Shown here: positions 34,560-43,018 of the stretch, one piece after another
How positions within the stretch are numbered: position 1 is the stretch's first letter
How the letters are laid out: each line of letters opens with the position of its first letter
Assembly: GCA_003134655.1 (NCBI GenBank)
Contig: PLBY01000161.1
Location: 262,214-326,213, forward strand
DNA: 64,000 nucleotides
Reading direction: 5' to 3'
Source of the DNA: Acidobacteriaceae bacterium
GTDB taxonomy: Bacteria; Acidobacteriota; Terriglobia; Terriglobales; Acidobacteriaceae
Translations under genes and position numbers: made by a program
Notes under the pieces: generated by a model
The model's database searches: none
What the model saw: only the letters and a program-made list of their open reading frames with translations
What the model was told of the DNA's origin: nothing

Positions 34560-35825
34560 ATGCCACGGCATGACTACGGCGAAATATTGAGCATGGCGGT
34601 CGCCACGTTGCGAGCCAACAAGTTGCGGTCCGCGCTTACGGTCTTAGGCATTGTTATTGGCGTTGTCGTGGTCATTGGAATTTCCTCGTTCGTCAGCGGC
34701 CTGAACACCAGCGTGATGGAGTCCATTGGAAGTATGGGTTCAGACCTGATCTTCGTATTTCATATTCAGCCCTTCAGTTTCAGCCGGCCGACGGAGGAAA
34801 TGCGCACTCGCAAGGTGCTGACCTTCGAGGATTACGAGGCCATCAGCCAACTGCCCCATGTGAAGGCCGCAACTTGTGGGTTGCGCTATCAGCGGCCGGA
34901 ATTCGGCACTGGAACCTACTCGGTGAAATACGAGGGACGCAAGACCAAGAACACAATCCTGGAAGGCGACGTTTACACCTGGAAAGACGTCTTCGACTTG
35001 CAGCCCACCCAAGGGCGATGGTTCACACAAAGTGATGAAGAACATCGCGGCCCGGTGATTATTTTGGGGCCCGATGTGGACGAGGAGCTATTTCCCAACG
35101 GGAACGGACTGGGCAAGGAAATCAACATCGATGGGCAGTTGTTTACGGTCGTGGGTGTTGCCGAAAAGCGCAAGAGTGCATTTGGCGGCGGGAAAAATGC
35201 AGAAGACAACCTGGTCTTCTTCCCCCTCAGCACTTTCATTAAACTGCACCCGGAAGTCGTGCGGACCGGTTATTGGATCAGCCTCAAGGCGACATCCCAC
35301 CAAGACATGGCCAAGGCGGAGGACGAAATTCGCCAGGTCATGCGCCGCCGGCGCAAAGTGCCACCCCAGGACTCCGACACTTTCGCCATCTTCACCCAGG
35401 ACGCGATGTCGGACCTTTGGAACCAGCTGACCGGCATGCTTTTTGTGTTCATGTTTGCTGTCTCGAGCGTGGCGCTGATGGTGGGTGGCGTGGGCGTGAT
35501 GAACATCATGCTTGTTTCGGTGACCGAGCGGACGCGGGAGATTGGAGTGCGTAAAGCCATTGGTGCCCGCAAAGCCGATGTCCTTCTGCAATTTACGATC
35601 GAGGCGGTGATCCTGACTGCCATCGGCGGCATCATCGGCGTGTTGTTCGGCGCTTTCATTGTCTGGCTCCTACCGCTGATATGGTCTACCTTGCCGGCGC
35701 GCCTGTCGGCTTTTTGGGTCGTCATAGCTTTCGGCGCCGCTACTAGTGTCGGGCTCGTATTCGGGATCTATCCCGCGTGGAAAGCGGCGAACTTGGACCC
35801 GATTGAGTCGTTGCGGTACGAATAA
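34560..35825 (+). CDS. MacB/FtsX-type ABC permease B
   Basis: The 421-residue paralogue of the same family begins MPRHDYGEILSMAVATLRANK, with the first helix SALTVLGIVIGVVVVIGISSFVSG. The periplasmic domain contains TYSVKYEGRKTKNTILEGD, and the C-terminal FtsX signature is NIMLVSVTERTREIGVRKAIGARKADVLLQF. It ends AANLDPIESLRYE. The sequence is clearly closer to permease B' (37269) than to A (33303). A and B could form a heterodimer. Confidence 0.9.
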   Translation: MPRHDYGEILSMAVATLRANKLRSALTVLGIVIGVVVVIGISSFVSGLNTSVMESIGSMGSDLIFVFHIQPFSFSRPTEEMRTRKVLTFEDYEAISQLPHVKAATCGLRYQRPEFGTGTYSVKYEGRKTKNTILEGDVYTWKDVFDLQPTQGRWFTQSDEEHRGPVIILGPDVDEELFPNGNGLGKEINIDGQLFTVVGVAEKRKSAFGGGKNAEDNLVFFPLSTFIKLHPEVVRTGYWISLKATSHQDMAKAEDEIRQVMRRRRKVPPQDSDTFAIFTQDAMSDLWNQLTGMLFVFMFAVSSVALMVGGVGVMNIMLVSVTERTREIGVRKAIGARKADVLLQFTIEAVILTAIGGIIGVLFGAFIVWLLPLIWSTLPARLSAFWVVIAFGAATSVGLVFGIYPAWKAANLDPIESLRYE

Positions 35826-35876
35826 CGGGCCTGCCTCCTGATAAACTTGACTCTGCAGTCAGCACCACAATCTCCC

Positions 35877-35917
35877 GGAAGCCGGACGCCGGACGCCGGA
35901 CCCCGGAAGCCGACCTC
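35877..35917. repeat. Tandem CCGGAAGCCGGACGCC repeat before permease A'
   Basis: Tandem units CCGGAAGCCGGACGCCGGACGCC end at GCCGACCTC immediately before ATG 35918. Confidence 0.6.
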
Positions 35918-37147
35918 ATGAACATCGCTGAAGCCATCCGAATCGCGCTGCGGTCCCTGTGGGCCAATAAGCTGCGCTCTGTCCTCACGCTGCTCGGCGT
36001 CGTCATTGGCATCGCGGCGGTGATTGCGGTGGTCACGTTCGTGTCGGGGATTCAGGATTATGTGGCCACGAAGATTTTCAACCTCGGTGCTGACGTTTTC
36101 ATTATTGCCAAGATGTCGCCGATCGAAACCAATGTCGAACACTTTCTGGTGGCAGAGAAACGCAAGAACCTGAAGCTGGAAGACTACCAGGCGGTGTTGG
36201 AGGCCTGCCGCCACTGCGAGTATGTGGGCGCCATGGCGCGCGGCAGCGGAAAAGTGAAACACAACGAACAATCCATCAGCGACACAACCATCCAGGGGAT
36301 TACGCCTTCGGTCGCGTCCATCCTCGACACCGATTTGACGTACGGGCGCATGTTGAACGACACCGACTTGAATAATCACCTGCAGGTGGCGGTCGTGGGT
36401 ACCGACATCGTCGAACATCTGCTGGGTGGGGCCGACCCGCTGGGCCAGGAGATCCGCGTTGACGGTTGGACCTACCAGGTGATCGGTGTCGGAAAGAAGA
36501 AAGGCAAGACGCTGGGCCAGAGCGCCGACAACTACGTGTTGATCCCCGTGACCGTCTACCTGAAGCAGTACGGGTCGCACAACGACAGTCTTCGAATTTG
36601 GGGCAAGGCCACGGCGACTGGAGCTCCATTGAGCCAGGCGATCGACGAGGCCCGAATTGCGTTGCGCGCTCAACGGCATGACCGCGTTGGCGAAGAAGAC
36701 AGCTTCGAAGTCGAAACCAATGCCAGCCTGCTGAGCATCTGGTCGGGGCTAAGCAGTACCTTCTTCATGGCGACGATTGGCATTGCCGCGGTCTCGCTGG
36801 TTGTGGGCGGGATCGTCATCATGAACATCATGCTGGTCTCGGTGACCGAGCGGACGCGCGAAATCGGCATTCGTAAAGCGCTGGGGGCGCGACGGGACGA
36901 CGTACTTCTGCAGTTTTTGATAGAGGCTGTGATCCTAGCGTTGATCGGCGGCGTGCTAGGAGTGCTCGGCGGCGCGATCGTGGCGGAAGCGGTGACGCTG
37001 TTGATCGGAATGCCGTCGTCGATCAAGCTGTGGGCTGTAGCTGCGGGGTTACTGGTTTCTGCCAGCGTGGGAGTGTTCTTCGGCGTCTATCCCGCTCGCA
37101 AAGCGGCGCGGCTGGATCCGATTGTGGCGTTGCGGTTTGAGATGTAA
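35918..37147 (+). CDS. MacB/FtsX-type ABC permease A' (paralogue of A)
   Basis: The 409-residue permease has the same length as A, and the two share long identical blocks, for example SLWANKLRSVLTLLGVVIG at the N-terminus, QYGSHN in the periplasmic part, and NIMLVSVTERTREIG at the C-terminus. It ends AARLDPIVALRFEM. The 14-bp segment TAAACTTGACTCTG occurs upstream of both A (33234-33247) and A' (35842-35855), so the duplicated unit included upstream DNA. It probably pairs with B'. Confidence 0.9.
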   Translation: MNIAEAIRIALRSLWANKLRSVLTLLGVVIGIAAVIAVVTFVSGIQDYVATKIFNLGADVFIIAKMSPIETNVEHFLVAEKRKNLKLEDYQAVLEACRHCEYVGAMARGSGKVKHNEQSISDTTIQGITPSVASILDTDLTYGRMLNDTDLNNHLQVAVVGTDIVEHLLGGADPLGQEIRVDGWTYQVIGVGKKKGKTLGQSADNYVLIPVTVYLKQYGSHNDSLRIWGKATATGAPLSQAIDEARIALRAQRHDRVGEEDSFEVETNASLLSIWSGLSSTFFMATIGIAAVSLVVGGIVIMNIMLVSVTERTREIGIRKALGARRDDVLLQFLIEAVILALIGGVLGVLGGAIVAEAVTLLIGMPSSIKLWAVAAGLLVSASVGVFFGVYPARKAARLDPIVALRFEM

Positions 37148-37195
37148 AAGGTTTTCGGCTCCCGGCGTCCGGCTTCCGGAAAAACCGGGAGTTCG

Positions 37196-37268
37196 AACGA
37201 AGTTGGAAGCCCGGCTTTGAGAAGTGCCTTCCGGAAGCCGGATCGCGGAAGCCGGCAGCCGACTTTTT
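37196..37268. repeat. CCGGAAGCCGGA repeat cluster between A' and B'
   Basis: Units of GGAAGCC(C/G)G in varying phase end 10 bases before the B' ATG. Inverted GGCTTCCGG units lie just upstream at 37156-37185. Confidence 0.55.
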
Positions 37269-38531
37269 ATGATACGCAAAGACGAATTCGGCGAAATCGT
37301 CCGCATGGCAACGGACACGATCCGCGGCAATAAGCTGCGCTCGGCGCTCACTGTGCTGGGCATCGTGATTGGGGTCGCCGTCGTGATCGGCGTGTCCTCG
37401 ATCGGCCGAGGACTCGATGAGAACGTCCGCGAGATCGTCAGCAGCATCGGTTCTGACGTGATCTTCGCTTTCCACATCGAGCCTTTCACGTTTGGGCGGC
37501 CCACCGAGGAAATGCGGACTCGCAAGGAACTGACCTACGATGACGCCGTGGCCATGCGCGAACTGCCCCACGTCAAGGCAGTCACGGCGGGCATCCGCTA
37601 TTTCCGGCCGGAGTTGGGCATTGGCACGTTCGCCGTGAAGTACGGGGACCGAAACGCGAAGAACACGATTCTCGAAGGCGACCAAGCTTCCGCCAAGGAA
37701 GTGTTTGACCTTCTGATTGCGAGTGGGCGCTGGTTCAGCGAAGTGGACGAAGAGCACCGCTCGAACGTGGTTCTCCTGTGCGCTGATACCACGGAGGAAC
37801 TGTTTGGTAGCGAGAGTCCGCTGGGTAAGGAAGTCAACATCGAAGGTCAGCTTTTTACGGTGATCGGAACGGTGCAGCCGGTGAAGTCAGTGTTTGGCGG
37901 AGGAAAGAATCCAGAGGACAACAAGGTCGTCTTCCCGCTAAGCACGCTGCGCAAACTGCATCCTGAACTGAAGCAGCACTGGATCAGCGTCAAGGCCACG
38001 TCGCATGACGATGTTCCCAAGGCGATCGACGAGATTCGCGAACTGTTGCGGCGTCGGCGCAAAGTTCCCGTCGACAAGTCTGACAACTTCGCAGTCTTTA
38101 CGTCGGATTCTATCTCTGATGCTTGGAACCAGATTACGGGCGCCCTGTTCGTCGGCATGTTCGCGATTTCCAGTGTTGCGCTGATCGTAGGCGGCGTGGG
38201 CGTGATGAACATCATGCTGGTCAGCGTTACCGAACGCACGCGTGAGATTGGTGTACGCAAAGCGATTGGCGCGCGCAAACGCGACATTCTTTTGCAATTC
38301 ACTCTCGAGGCCATCATGCTGACGGCGGTCGGCGGGATCATTGGCGTTACGGCGGGTGCGCTGGTGGTGTGGGTGATTCCGTTCCTGTGGCCTTCGTTGC
38401 CGGCCCGCATGTCCGTGTTCTGGACCACCTTCGGTTTCAGCGCCGCCGCCGGAGTAGGACTCATCTTCGGGATTTACCCCGCATGGAAAGCGGCGAACCT
38501 CGATCCGATTGAGTCGTTGCGGTACGAATAG
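37269..38531 (+). CDS. MacB/FtsX-type ABC permease B' (paralogue of B)
   Basis: The 420-residue permease starts MIRKDEFGEIVRMATDTIRG and has the same layout as B, with identical motifs such as GRPTEEMRTRK, the FGGGKN(A/P)EDN(L/K)V stretch and the tail AANLDPIESLRYE. ATG 37269 is chosen because the upstream frame consists of repeat DNA. It completes the A-B-A'-B' array. No ATP-binding protein gene is found between 33 and 39 kb, and the nearest is at 46.4 kb in a separate operon. Confidence 0.9.
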   Translation: MIRKDEFGEIVRMATDTIRGNKLRSALTVLGIVIGVAVVIGVSSIGRGLDENVREIVSSIGSDVIFAFHIEPFTFGRPTEEMRTRKELTYDDAVAMRELPHVKAVTAGIRYFRPELGIGTFAVKYGDRNAKNTILEGDQASAKEVFDLLIASGRWFSEVDEEHRSNVVLLCADTTEELFGSESPLGKEVNIEGQLFTVIGTVQPVKSVFGGGKNPEDNKVVFPLSTLRKLHPELKQHWISVKATSHDDVPKAIDEIRELLRRRRKVPVDKSDNFAVFTSDSISDAWNQITGALFVGMFAISSVALIVGGVGVMNIMLVSVTERTREIGVRKAIGARKRDILLQFTLEAIMLTAVGGIIGVTAGALVVWVIPFLWPSLPARMSVFWTTFGFSAAAGVGLIFGIYPAWKAANLDPIESLRYE

Positions 38532-38549
38532 ATCGACCTGCGACCGCGC

Positions 38550-39716
38550 ATGATTCACTTGACTGTCAGAATCTTCCAAGTCGTCGCGATTCTCGGGTGC
38601 TTTTCCAGTTCCATCTACTACCTGCTGTGCTTGTGGAGTGCGCGAGCTTTTCTTCGTGAGCGGAAGGCGGGCGGGGGCGTCCGCCCGACACAGGTTTTGC
38701 CTCCTGTTTCGATTCTGAAGCCGCTCAAGGGCACGGACCCGAATATCTACGAGAGCTTTCGCAGCCATTGTCTGCAGGACTACCCCGAGTACGAAATCAT
38801 TTTTGGCGTGAGCGATCCCGAAGATCCGGCTGTCGCCAGCGTACAGCAATTGCAGCGGGAATTTCCTGAACGTTCCATTCGGCTGGTTGTGTGCCCAAAC
38901 AGACTCGGGGCCAACGTGAAGGTCAGCAACCTCGAGCAGATGCTTTCTGCTGCGCGGTATCAGCATTTGCTGGTCAATGACAGCGACATTCGTGTCGAGC
39001 CCGATTCTCTTCGCAGGATCATGGCACCGCTGACGGATGAGCCCGTTGGTATGGTGACTTGTCTTTACCGCGGGGTTCCGGCAGCCACACTTGGCTCGCG
39101 TCTGGAATCGCTGGGCATCAGCACGGATTTTTGCGCCGGTGTTTTGGTGGCACGGCAACTGGAAGGGGAACTTCGCTTCGGGCTCGGCTCAACGATGGCT
39201 TTCCGGCGGCCTGATTTGGAGCGCATCGGCGGGTTCAAGTCCATCGTCGATTTTCTTGCCGACGATTACGAACTTGGCCGGAGGATTGCCGGTCTCGGTC
39301 TGCAGGTTATGCTTTCCGACGTGGTCGTCGAGACACACCTTCCTGCCTACGACCTGCGTGGTTTCTTGTCGCATCAATTGCGCTGGGCCCGCGGCGTGCG
39401 AGACTCGCGCGCGGGAGGCTACATCGGTCTGGTTTCGACCTATGGACTCATGTGGGGGCTGATTGCCCTGATCGCCGGAGGCGCCGCACCGTGGTCGTGG
39501 GCCGTGCTCGGCGTGACCGTGCTGTTGCGCCTGGCGGTAGCACTCACGGTGGGCAGTGCTGTGCTCGAAGGTCGACGCCTGTTGGGAAGCCTGTGGCTTT
39601 TACCGGTTCGCGATCTAGTGGCAGTGCTGGTTTGGATTGCGAGCTTCGCGGGGCACACGGTGACTTGGCGAGGCGATCGATTTGAACTTAGGAAGGGGAG
39701 GCTGATCCGCTTGTAG
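38550..39716 (+). CDS. HpnI-like glycosyltransferase (GT2/GT21 family)
   Basis: The 388-residue membrane glycosyltransferase begins with a helix (VVAILGCFSSSIYYLLCLWSA). The GT2 fold follows: LPPVSILKPLKGTDPNIYESF, the nucleotide-sugar DxD-type motif NDSDIRVEPD, FLADDYELGRRIA and the processive-type QxxRW motif HQLRWARGVRD. Three or four C-terminal helices complete it. This matches ceramide-glucosyltransferase/HpnI proteins; HpnI adds N-acetylglucosamine to bacteriohopanetetrol. The hopanoid role is inferred from family only, and no other hpn gene is in the window. A paralogue is encoded convergently at 39786-41021. Confidence 0.88.
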   Translation: MIHLTVRIFQVVAILGCFSSSIYYLLCLWSARAFLRERKAGGGVRPTQVLPPVSILKPLKGTDPNIYESFRSHCLQDYPEYEIIFGVSDPEDPAVASVQQLQREFPERSIRLVVCPNRLGANVKVSNLEQMLSAARYQHLLVNDSDIRVEPDSLRRIMAPLTDEPVGMVTCLYRGVPAATLGSRLESLGISTDFCAGVLVARQLEGELRFGLGSTMAFRRPDLERIGGFKSIVDFLADDYELGRRIAGLGLQVMLSDVVVETHLPAYDLRGFLSHQLRWARGVRDSRAGGYIGLVSTYGLMWGLIALIAGGAAPWSWAVLGVTVLLRLAVALTVGSAVLEGRRLLGSLWLLPVRDLVAVLVWIASFAGHTVTWRGDRFELRKGRLIRL

Positions 39717-39743
39717 CGTCGGCGGCCGTTTGCGGGCACGGGC

Positions 39744-39790
39744 CGAGGGCGAGACGCCCTCGGGACAGCCGGCGGGACGCCGGCGCTACG
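39744..39790. repeat. Double-hairpin repeat between the two HpnI-like genes
   Basis: CGAGGGCGAGACGCCCTCG followed by GACAGCCGGCGGGACGCCGGCGCTAC, nearly the same as 8712-8755. It sits in the convergent 3' region. Confidence 0.65.
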
Positions 39791-41021
39791 CGGACTTAGG
39801 CTCCGGTCTTTCCAAGGGAGCGATTTTTCCTCCCTTGCCGAAGCGATACTTTTCTCCACGCCAGTAGAAGTCTCTGCTCGTGTAGCTGACCGCCCACGCG
39901 GCGAAGCCCAAGAGATCGCGCACCGGATAGAGCCAGCAATAGCGCACGGCCTGCGGATCACGAGTTACGCTCCATCCCACTACCACGGACTGGATCATGC
40001 GGTTCAGGCAGGCTAAGGCAAACAAACCTATCCCCAGCGGCCAATGCCCGAGCGTTCCCGCGGCGATCAATCCCAGAATCCCGAATGGTATTGCGTACGT
40101 CAGGCCGGTGCCTGCATGTCCTGCAGGACGCGAATAACGAGTGCTTTTCATCCAACGAAGCTGATCTCCAAGTGTGCGAATCACGGAGCGGGAAGTCAGC
40201 ACATTGCGGACAATGTAGTGAGAGAGAATCACTTTGTAGCCCTTTGCCCAGATGCGATTGCCCAATTCGAAATCGTCGGAGTAGTAGTCGGCCACGGCGG
40301 CGATCCCGCCGATGGCGTCGATCGCGTCGCGCCTCACGGCCATGGCAGGCCCTAGTGCGAAGCGCATTCCCTCCATCATGTCCGCGACCAGCACTCCGGA
40401 CGACATTTCTACCGAGAGTCCGAGCGCCTCCATCCAGGACCAGAAGTCCGACGCGGGTATACCACGATACATGCAGGTAACCAGGCCCGCCTTGGGATCC
40501 AAAAGCGGAGGGATGGTGTTGCGCAAGAATTCGGGCGCAACGCGGACGTCGCTGTCGCTGATGATGAAGTACGAGCGGGTCGAGGCCGCAATCATCTTGT
40601 CGAGCGAGAACACCTTGGCGCTCGGCCAGGCTGGAGGGCCGGACAGAATTACTCGACTCGGGACGTGGGGATAACGCGCCCGTACCTCCTCTGCAATTTT
40701 GACCGCGGGGTTGTCCGCGTCGCGGGCCCCGAAGATCACTTCGTAGTCTGGATAATCCTGCTGGAAGAAACTCTCCAAATTTGCAGCCAACTGCTCCTCC
40801 ATACCGTGCACAGGCTTGAAGATGGTGACTGGCGGCAGGGAAGCTGAGGGTGTCGCAGTCGCGGCTGCCTGCGCCGACTTCGCGCGGCGTAGATGGCGTG
40901 CGGTTGCCACCAGAGTCATGACCAGATAGACCGTCGAAGTGAAGGACCCCGCGAGCGCCAAGAACAAAAGCGCACGCCACAACAGATCAACTGCGGGAAT
41001 ATTGAGAGTCCCAAGGATCAT
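39786..41021 (-). CDS. HpnI-like glycosyltransferase, second copy
   Basis: The 411-residue paralogue of the neighbouring enzyme has an N-terminal helix (LLFLALAGSFTSTVYLVMTL), LPPVTIFKPVHGMEEQLAANL, DYEVIFGARDADNPAV, the motif ISDSDVRVAPE, YYSDDFELGNRIWAKG and QLRWMKSTRYSRPAGH, and C-terminal helices. Its active-site layout matches the first copy, but loops differ, so it may use another acceptor or sugar. ATG 41021 is chosen because a TATAAT on this strand ends 12 nt upstream; the longer frame begins upstream of that promoter. It is convergent with the first copy. Confidence 0.88.
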   Translation of the reverse strand: MILGTLNIPAVDLLWRALLFLALAGSFTSTVYLVMTLVATARHLRRAKSAQAAATATPSASLPPVTIFKPVHGMEEQLAANLESFFQQDYPDYEVIFGARDADNPAVKIAEEVRARYPHVPSRVILSGPPAWPSAKVFSLDKMIAASTRSYFIISDSDVRVAPEFLRNTIPPLLDPKAGLVTCMYRGIPASDFWSWMEALGLSVEMSSGVLVADMMEGMRFALGPAMAVRRDAIDAIGGIAAVADYYSDDFELGNRIWAKGYKVILSHYIVRNVLTSRSVIRTLGDQLRWMKSTRYSRPAGHAGTGLTYAIPFGILGLIAAGTLGHWPLGIGLFALACLNRMIQSVVVGWSVTRDPQAVRYCWLYPVRDLLGFAAWAVSYTSRDFYWRGEKYRFGKGGKIAPLERPEPKSA

Positions 41022-41033
41022 CGAGGAATGAAG

Positions 41034-41039
41034 ATTATA
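41034..41039 (-). promoter_or_regulatory. -10 hexamer upstream of the second HpnI-like gene
   Basis: The minus strand reads TATAAT with 12 nt to ATG 41021. The leader would be about 5 nt. Confidence 0.45.
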
Positions 41040-41092
41040 ACCGGGGGCTCGTCCTGATCGCGGCGGGAATAGTGTCGCGCGTCCGTACAAGC

Positions 41093-42946
41093 TCACGGCG
41101 CGCGATTGGTGAAAATTGCCTTTCCGCCGCTGCGGGCCAGCAGAAAATGCGGCATCCCCAGCAATTCCTTGGGATCGTCCTGGTCAGTCCATAGGAAAAC
41201 GCGGGCCGGTCCGGACCAGAGCAGGTCGAACGATTGTGGTGTCTCAAATACGTGCGGCGCGTCTGGGAACTTCTCGCCGAACCAGAGATTGCCGCTGGGT
41301 TCGTGCAATACGCGCAGCGGAATATGCGTGTAGAAATTGAGAGTCGAAGCCTGGTGATACTCGCCGTCCACAACGATCAGATCTCCGGGGCGATACTCTT
41401 TCTGAATCGCGACCGCGAGATCGTGTGACGAAAGGATCGGTGAGAACAGCGCGAATGAGACGTGCACGCAGGTCAGCAAGCAGACCATCATGAGCGACAA
41501 AGCCGCGTTTCCAAGAGCAGGCCTACCGCGGCGCCGCATCCACCAGTTCAGGACCGTCCCGAACAGCAGCGAGAGAGAAGCGCCGAGAAGCGGACCGCGA
41601 AACATTCCCAGCGCCTGGGGTGTGAAGTCCAGAACGTGACCCAAAGAGAAATCGTAGTCCTGCGGATTCTTCTTCAACAGTTCCGCCAAATCCACACCCG
41701 CGGGCGGACGGTGGGTAAGAGAAAGAAGGACCAGACCCACGACGCCAGACAACACTCCTACGACCATCAAGACAAGGGAGGAGCGGCGTCCGGCGCGACG
41801 TTCAGATTCGCTTGCATCCGGTGAGGATTCACGCGCGAGCCATCCTCCAGCGAGCAGCGCAATGCCGGGCAGCGCCGGAATTGTGTAGTACTCCTGCCGC
41901 GTCGAGAAGCTGAAGAAAAGCAGAATCACCAGCGCCCAGAGAAAGAACAGGAGATTCGCTCGATGCCGCCGATCCATGGGCGCGGTCAATTGTCTCCACC
42001 GCAGCGGTACATCCCGCAACGCTTGAGGTAGAAACACCGCCCACGGGATCAACCAGAGTACAAGCAGAGCCCAAAACAAAACCAGCGGAACCGTGTCGTA
42101 TCCCGGAGGCACCCGCTTGTTGAGGAACCTCATGATGTGTTCGTTGACGAAGTAGAACCACAAAAATCCCCGGGCCTGTCCCTGCGCTGGATTCCGGATG
42201 GCGGCGAGAATATGCCACGGCGCGGCCAGCACAAAGAAGACCACGGTGCCGGAAAGGATTCGCAGCCTGGCCAGATGTCGCAGATTGCGGGTGAGCAGCA
42301 AATACACGCCGATGGTGCCGATTGGGAACACCAGGCCAATGAGGCCTTTCGTGAGTACATTCAGCGCGCAGACCGCGGCAAATCCCCAGCAAGCCAGGCG
42401 CGTGGGCGGGTCTTCCTCCAGCGAGCGCAGGAAGAAATAATACGAAAGCGCCAACCACAGCCCAACCAGCACGTCGGGAATCAGGAATCGCGTGAAGATG
42501 TACGGACCAATCGATGTGACCAAAGCAAGGCCGGAATAAAATCCACCGCGTTCGCCGAACGCATAACTGCCGAGTCGATAGGTAGCCAGAACCAATGCCA
42601 GAAACCCCAGCATGAGAGGAAGGCGCGTGCTCCAGTCGCTGATGCCGAAGATTTCGTAGCTGGCCGCAAGGCTCCAGTACATCAGGGGCGCCTTTTCCAG
42701 GTAACGCAGACCGTTCGTATACAACGTGACCCAATCGTGGCGCAGCAGCATTTCTCGCGCCGCCTCGGCGTGGATCGTATCCACGTCATCAAGCAAAGGC
42801 GGGGTGAACATGCCGGCGGCGTAAATCGCCAGCCACAGGGATATCAGGATGAGCAAGGACGCGGGAGTCGTTCGAGAGGCCGGATGATCTGGATTTGTCG
42901 AGGTTATTTGGGTGTCCCGAACCCCGTCGGCTCTTGAAGGATTCAT
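41093..42946 (-). CDS. GT39-family (ArnT/PMT-like) membrane glycosyltransferase
   Basis: The 617-residue protein has about 11-13 membrane helices and the GT39 hallmark near the N-terminus: a first helix, then PPLLDDVDTIHAEAAREMLLRHDW with the acidic DD/E motif, NGLRYLEKAPLMYWSLA, and LTKGLIGLVFP. GT39 enzymes use polyprenyl-phosphate sugars to glycosylate lipids (ArnT, lipid A) or proteins. A C-terminal soluble domain (YRPGDLIVVDGEYHQASTLNFY) follows the last helix. ATG 42946 is chosen because a TATAAT on the minus strand lies about 20 nt upstream, near 42966-42971. It follows in the same direction as the HpnI-like copy, consistent with lipid modification. Confidence 0.88.
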   Translation of the reverse strand: MNPSRADGVRDTQITSTNPDHPASRTTPASLLILISLWLAIYAAGMFTPPLLDDVDTIHAEAAREMLLRHDWVTLYTNGLRYLEKAPLMYWSLAASYEIFGISDWSTRLPLMLGFLALVLATYRLGSYAFGERGGFYSGLALVTSIGPYIFTRFLIPDVLVGLWLALSYYFFLRSLEEDPPTRLACWGFAAVCALNVLTKGLIGLVFPIGTIGVYLLLTRNLRHLARLRILSGTVVFFVLAAPWHILAAIRNPAQGQARGFLWFYFVNEHIMRFLNKRVPPGYDTVPLVLFWALLVLWLIPWAVFLPQALRDVPLRWRQLTAPMDRRHRANLLFFLWALVILLFFSFSTRQEYYTIPALPGIALLAGGWLARESSPDASESERRAGRRSSLVLMVVGVLSGVVGLVLLSLTHRPPAGVDLAELLKKNPQDYDFSLGHVLDFTPQALGMFRGPLLGASLSLLFGTVLNWWMRRRGRPALGNAALSLMMVCLLTCVHVSFALFSPILSSHDLAVAIQKEYRPGDLIVVDGEYHQASTLNFYTHIPLRVLHEPSGNLWFGEKFPDAPHVFETPQSFDLLWSGPARVFLWTDQDDPKELLGMPHFLLARSGGKAIFTNRAP

Positions 42947-43018
42947 GCGGAGTCCGCGAAGGCTGATTATAGGGTCTGGCAGGATGCCGATCAATCCATC
43001 GCATCACGGTATAGCGAT

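Noticed and set aside
37156..37268. Repeated CCGGAAGCC units looked like a short CRISPR or satellite array
   Set aside because: Units are 9-16 bp with no uniform unique spacers, occur in both orientations and match dispersed copies elsewhere; no cas genes are present.
38680..38716. CGGGCGG..CCGCCCG hairpin inside the first HpnI-like gene as another inserted repeat
   Set aside because: It resembles the GC-rich palindromes but falls in a normally variable linker and has no close copy in the window, so insertion cannot be argued.
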